NCBI GenBank assembly: GCA_030272155.1
Contig: CP126205.1
Coordinates: forward strand, 2,964,501-3,028,500
From: Tetradesmus obliquus
Lineage: Eukaryota; Chlorophyta; Chlorophyceae; Sphaeropleales; Scenedesmaceae
DNA: 64,000 bases
Direction: 5' to 3'
In this document: positions 22,545 to 64,000 of the stretch, one piece after another
How positions within the stretch are numbered: position 1 is the first letter of the stretch
Layout: every line of letters begins with the position of its first letter
The notes under the pieces: model-generated
Seen by the model: the letters and a program-made list of their open reading frames with translations, nothing else
The model's database searches: none
What the model was told of the DNA's origin: nothing
Translations under genes and position numbers: made by a program

Positions 22545-24187
22545 ACTGCTGCCCTGTATGTGCATGCCAACGCTGCTGTTGATCATGTGCTGCACCACAG
22601 CTGCTGAGTCAGCCAGTGCATCTTCAGCGCGTTGCACGGCATCCCTCCAAATAACGCCATCTTAGCAAAAAAGTCACAGCTAGGCAGCCAGCCAAGACCA
22701 GCAGCCAATAGCACGCTTTCTGAGGCTGCTGCTGCTGGTGCTGGTGCTGGTGCTGCTGCTGCTGCTGCTGCTGCTGCCTTGCGCGAAGATGAAGATGCTG
22801 CTGCTGCTCTGCTGCTGCTGCCTTGCCGACTGCTGCCTGTAGAGGTGCTGCTGCTGCGTGCGTTGCGCTGCAGCACCTGTGCGTACAGTGCCTGTGCTGC
22901 AGCCAGCAGCTGCAGCAGCTGCTCCGACTGCAGCAGCTGCTGCACAGGTGAAAGGAGCAATCCTTCTGGGCTGCTGCGACTGCTGCGGCCGCTGCTGCTG
23001 CCACCGCTGCTACTGGCACCACTGCTGCCTCCACTAGCGTTTGCGGTTGATGTGAGAATGCCTTGAACCTCAGCCTTGAGGCAGCGGCACAGCGCATCGG
23101 CAAAAGCCATGGTGTCCTGTAAATGTGTAGCTTGGCCACCACACGCCTCCAGCAGCAGCAGTGCCAGCTGCACAGCAGGCAGTGAAGCATGCCCCAGCTC
23201 CTTGCTGGTGCTGAGGCTGCTGCTGCTGCTGCTGCTGGCTGGCCAAAATGACAGAAGAACATCCACCAGGCTGAGGTTCCCTGCTGCCACGTCTAGCACC
23301 TCTTTGAGACCGTCCTGCTGCTGCTGTTGTGTGCACTGAGTTGCATCTGGCGGTCCGCTGCGCTCCTGCTGCTGCTGCTGCAGCAGCTGCTGCAGCACAT
23401 TGGCTGTAGCAGCTGTGGCAGCTGGCAGGGTTGCCAGCAGGCCTACATGGAATGATTGCATGCATAGTCAGCACTATGAGTACGGGTACCCCTTGCAGAT
23501 AGCCCAGTCGTGCTTGACATACATTGGGTTGAGAACTTGCTACCATGCCTATGATGGTGTTGAGTTGAACACAAAGCCACACATAAGCTTCAACGTACAT
23601 GCAACACTGTCTGCAACCCCATCGTACATGACTTGCCCATTCAGAATCTGGTGATGCTGTTATGTGCGAGGCACCCTGCAGCCTTCCCAGCACCACGCAT
23701 GGCAGCACCACGCATGGCAGCGCACCTGCTGACTTGACTGCTACAGCCAGCTGGACTTGCTTGGATCTGTCAACTCCGGGTCCCAACACTCGCTTGCCAC
23801 TTGGTGCAATGTACATGGTAAACGCAACGCGGCACAGCGACAGGCAAGACCGCAGGCACCCCAGAGCGTCCAGGTGCGTTTCAAGGAAGGGCACGCTGCT
23901 GCTGTTGCAGGGCTGTTGGCGATGCTGCTGAACAGGGGCGTAACCACGCCTAGGCCTCTGCTGGCTGCTGCGGTAAGGGCCTTGATGAGATCAGAGGCGC
24001 AGAAGCTGACCATCGCAGCGAGAGCAGGGACATCGTTAAGTGCGAAGAGCAGAATCGGGTAGGCCATCGTCAGCTGCCCACTGAGGCTGCCAAATGCCGC
24101 AAGATCGGCAGTGGCAAGCTGATGCAACACGTTTAACGGCTGTGGCAGGAGATCATGAAAGTGGTCTTTCTTCTTGCGGGGCTTCAT
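20174..24187 (-). CDS. MYND zinc-finger protein, low-complexity rich, partly resolved exon structure
   Basis: Secure exons: 20174..20261 and 20470..21505, then 21905 up to about 22,640. They join in phase: the exon ending GCVCGRCRAA(R) joins YCCKACQVEHYKWHKALC, giving the C-x2-C ... YC-x3-C ... H-x3-C zinc ligands of a C-terminal MYND finger, preceded by CNNPSC. MYND fingers usually bind proline-rich partners; algae have many such proteins of unknown role. Upstream coding continues through about 22,660-23,450 (helical segments ALLLLEACGGQ, LLAAAQALYAQV) and 23,741-24,187, where ATG 24,185-24,187 starts MKPRKKKDHFHDLLPQ. The borders near 22,600-22,900 and 23,890-23,960 are unresolved: the best frame changes without an obvious intron. 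PolyGln tracts lie at 21,137-21,171 and 21,225-21,270. Function is unknown. Confidence 0.65.
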
Positions 24188-25172
24188 GGCCTGCTGCGCT
24201 GTCTGCTGCTGCGGGCAACGTCGACGTAATTAGCTATGATGCTGGCTGCGAGAAAGCAACAAATAAAGCATATGCTGTGGCTGATCTGAAAGCATGCTGC
24301 ACCGTCAGTTCCATCACTGCACTGCCAGCCTGCTATGCCAACCTTGGACCTCCTTTTATGAGCAGAAAGCGTTGGTTTTGAGTCAGCCGGGGGTGCGAAT
24401 GTGGCTTGAAAAGATTTTAAAAGGTCCAATATCACCATGGATTTACAGTTGCAACGACATGTGCAGTACAGCCCACCAGATACTTATGTAATCAAAGGTC
24501 ATGCAAGTGTACCTGCCGCTCCACACCTCCCCTCAGGGGGAATCCCGCCGCATCAAGCACTGCTGCAAGCAGGAAGCAGGCACAGCCTGCTGACCCAGAA
24601 GCAGGCAATGCAATGCATCACGTCTTCTCAGCTAATAATTATGTAATAATGCTCATGCGACAACTGCTTTGCCTCACATCATGCTTAGCTTGCATGCTTG
24701 CAGCCTGCAGCTTGCAACCAAAAACAGCCCACCACAGGCACCACCACTGCTGCAAATCTGCTGCCTCAGCCAAGCGGCTGCAGGTGCTGGTGAGGTGCCC
24801 TGCCTTACTAAGGCACCTGAGATGGAAGCCGATGCAACAACACTCTTGCCATGCTCTGCATTGATCAAACACGAATTTCACCACCACAGCCACCACTGGC
24901 TCGAACAGGCGTTGCCTGGATCAGCCCAGCGGCTGCAGGTGCTGGTGGAGTGCCCTGCCTGAGATGGTAGCCAGCCGCCCAGAGCCCACAGCAGCAGCAA
25001 CTAGTGCTCACAGCAATTAGCGCTAAAGTGCAACGCTGCTGCCTCAGCCAAGTGGCTGCAGGTGGTTGAGCGGTGCCCTGTCTGAGATGGTAGCCAACCG
25101 CTCAGAGCCCACAGCAGCTGCAACTAGTGCTCACAGCAATTAGCGCTAAAGTGCAAACAGCTGCTGCCTGTA
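24188..25172. other. Intergenic region: giant-gene 3' flank and MYND-gene promoter side
   Basis: No separate gene is supported. From about 24,770 rightward the sequence consists of degenerate copies of the end of the giant gene. The left part should hold the MYND gene's 5' UTR. One TGTAA signal on the minus strand (24,443-24,447) lies about 730 bp past the giant gene's stop. Confidence 0.45.
24443..24447 (-). terminator. Candidate poly(A) signal TGTAA for the giant polycystin gene
   Basis: It is the only minus-strand TGTAA I find between the stop at 25,173 and the MYND start at 24,187. Support is positional only. Confidence 0.3.

Positions 25173-64000
<38,828 letters not shown>

Overview
The window looks like nuclear DNA of a green alga, most likely a chlorophycean. 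Genes are broken into many short exons with GT-AG introns. CAG/CTG triplet tracts are everywhere, in exons as polyGln/polyAla/polySer and at intron 3' ends. The gene content (a cilium-type coiled-coil protein, a polycystin-type channel, a GT92 glycosyltransferase, an AzgA-type purine permease, and a split-repeat tyrosine-recombinase retrotransposon of the kind known from Volvox and Chlamydomonas) fits that group. The species cannot be named from this sequence. All gene models were spliced by hand, using splice sites, reading phase and family resemblance.

Layout. 1-2,217 (-): 5' part of an FAD-synthase/PAPS-reductase-like gene whose end lies off the left edge. 3,688-9,755 (-): complete nine-exon purine permease, 541 aa. 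10,471-14,104 (-): eleven-exon coiled-coil ciliary protein (CFAP210-like), about 467 aa. 14,105-15,252: divergent intergenic region. 15,253-18,721 (+): six-exon GT92 glycosyltransferase, 595 aa. 20,174-24,187 (-): MYND-finger protein, partly resolved. 25,173 to beyond 64,000 (-): one giant gene. I could join 43 consecutive exons in the window through 42 phase-compatible junctions, giving at least 5,372 codons. From the 5' side it encodes four complete LRR modules (each an N-cap, LRRs and a Cys-Gly C-cap), an N-glycosylation-rich region, five Ig-like domains, a helical stalk, a polycystin ectodomain, a polycystin channel and a cytosolic tail. That resembles animal polycystin-1 (LRR, Ig-like repeats, channel) fused to a PKD2-type pore. 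55,431-61,349 (+): a 5.9 kb retrotransposon with split direct repeats A1-ORFs-B1-A2-B2, encoding Gag-like, RT/RNase H and tyrosine recombinase ORFs. It sits inside an intron of the giant gene.

The most unusual structural feature is shared by nearly every gene. Short segments crossing an exon edge (the last or first ~25-100 bp of an exon plus flanking intron) are tandemly repeated two to five times in the neighbouring intron. Most copies keep the splice site, and units are mostly 80-170 bp. The same happens at stop-codon ends. Many copies at 3' splice sites carry a (CTG)n tract ending in CAG that forms the acceptor. These copies create most of the spurious Leu/Cys/Ser-rich reading frames.

No tRNA, rRNA, CRISPR array or bacterial-type operon was seen.
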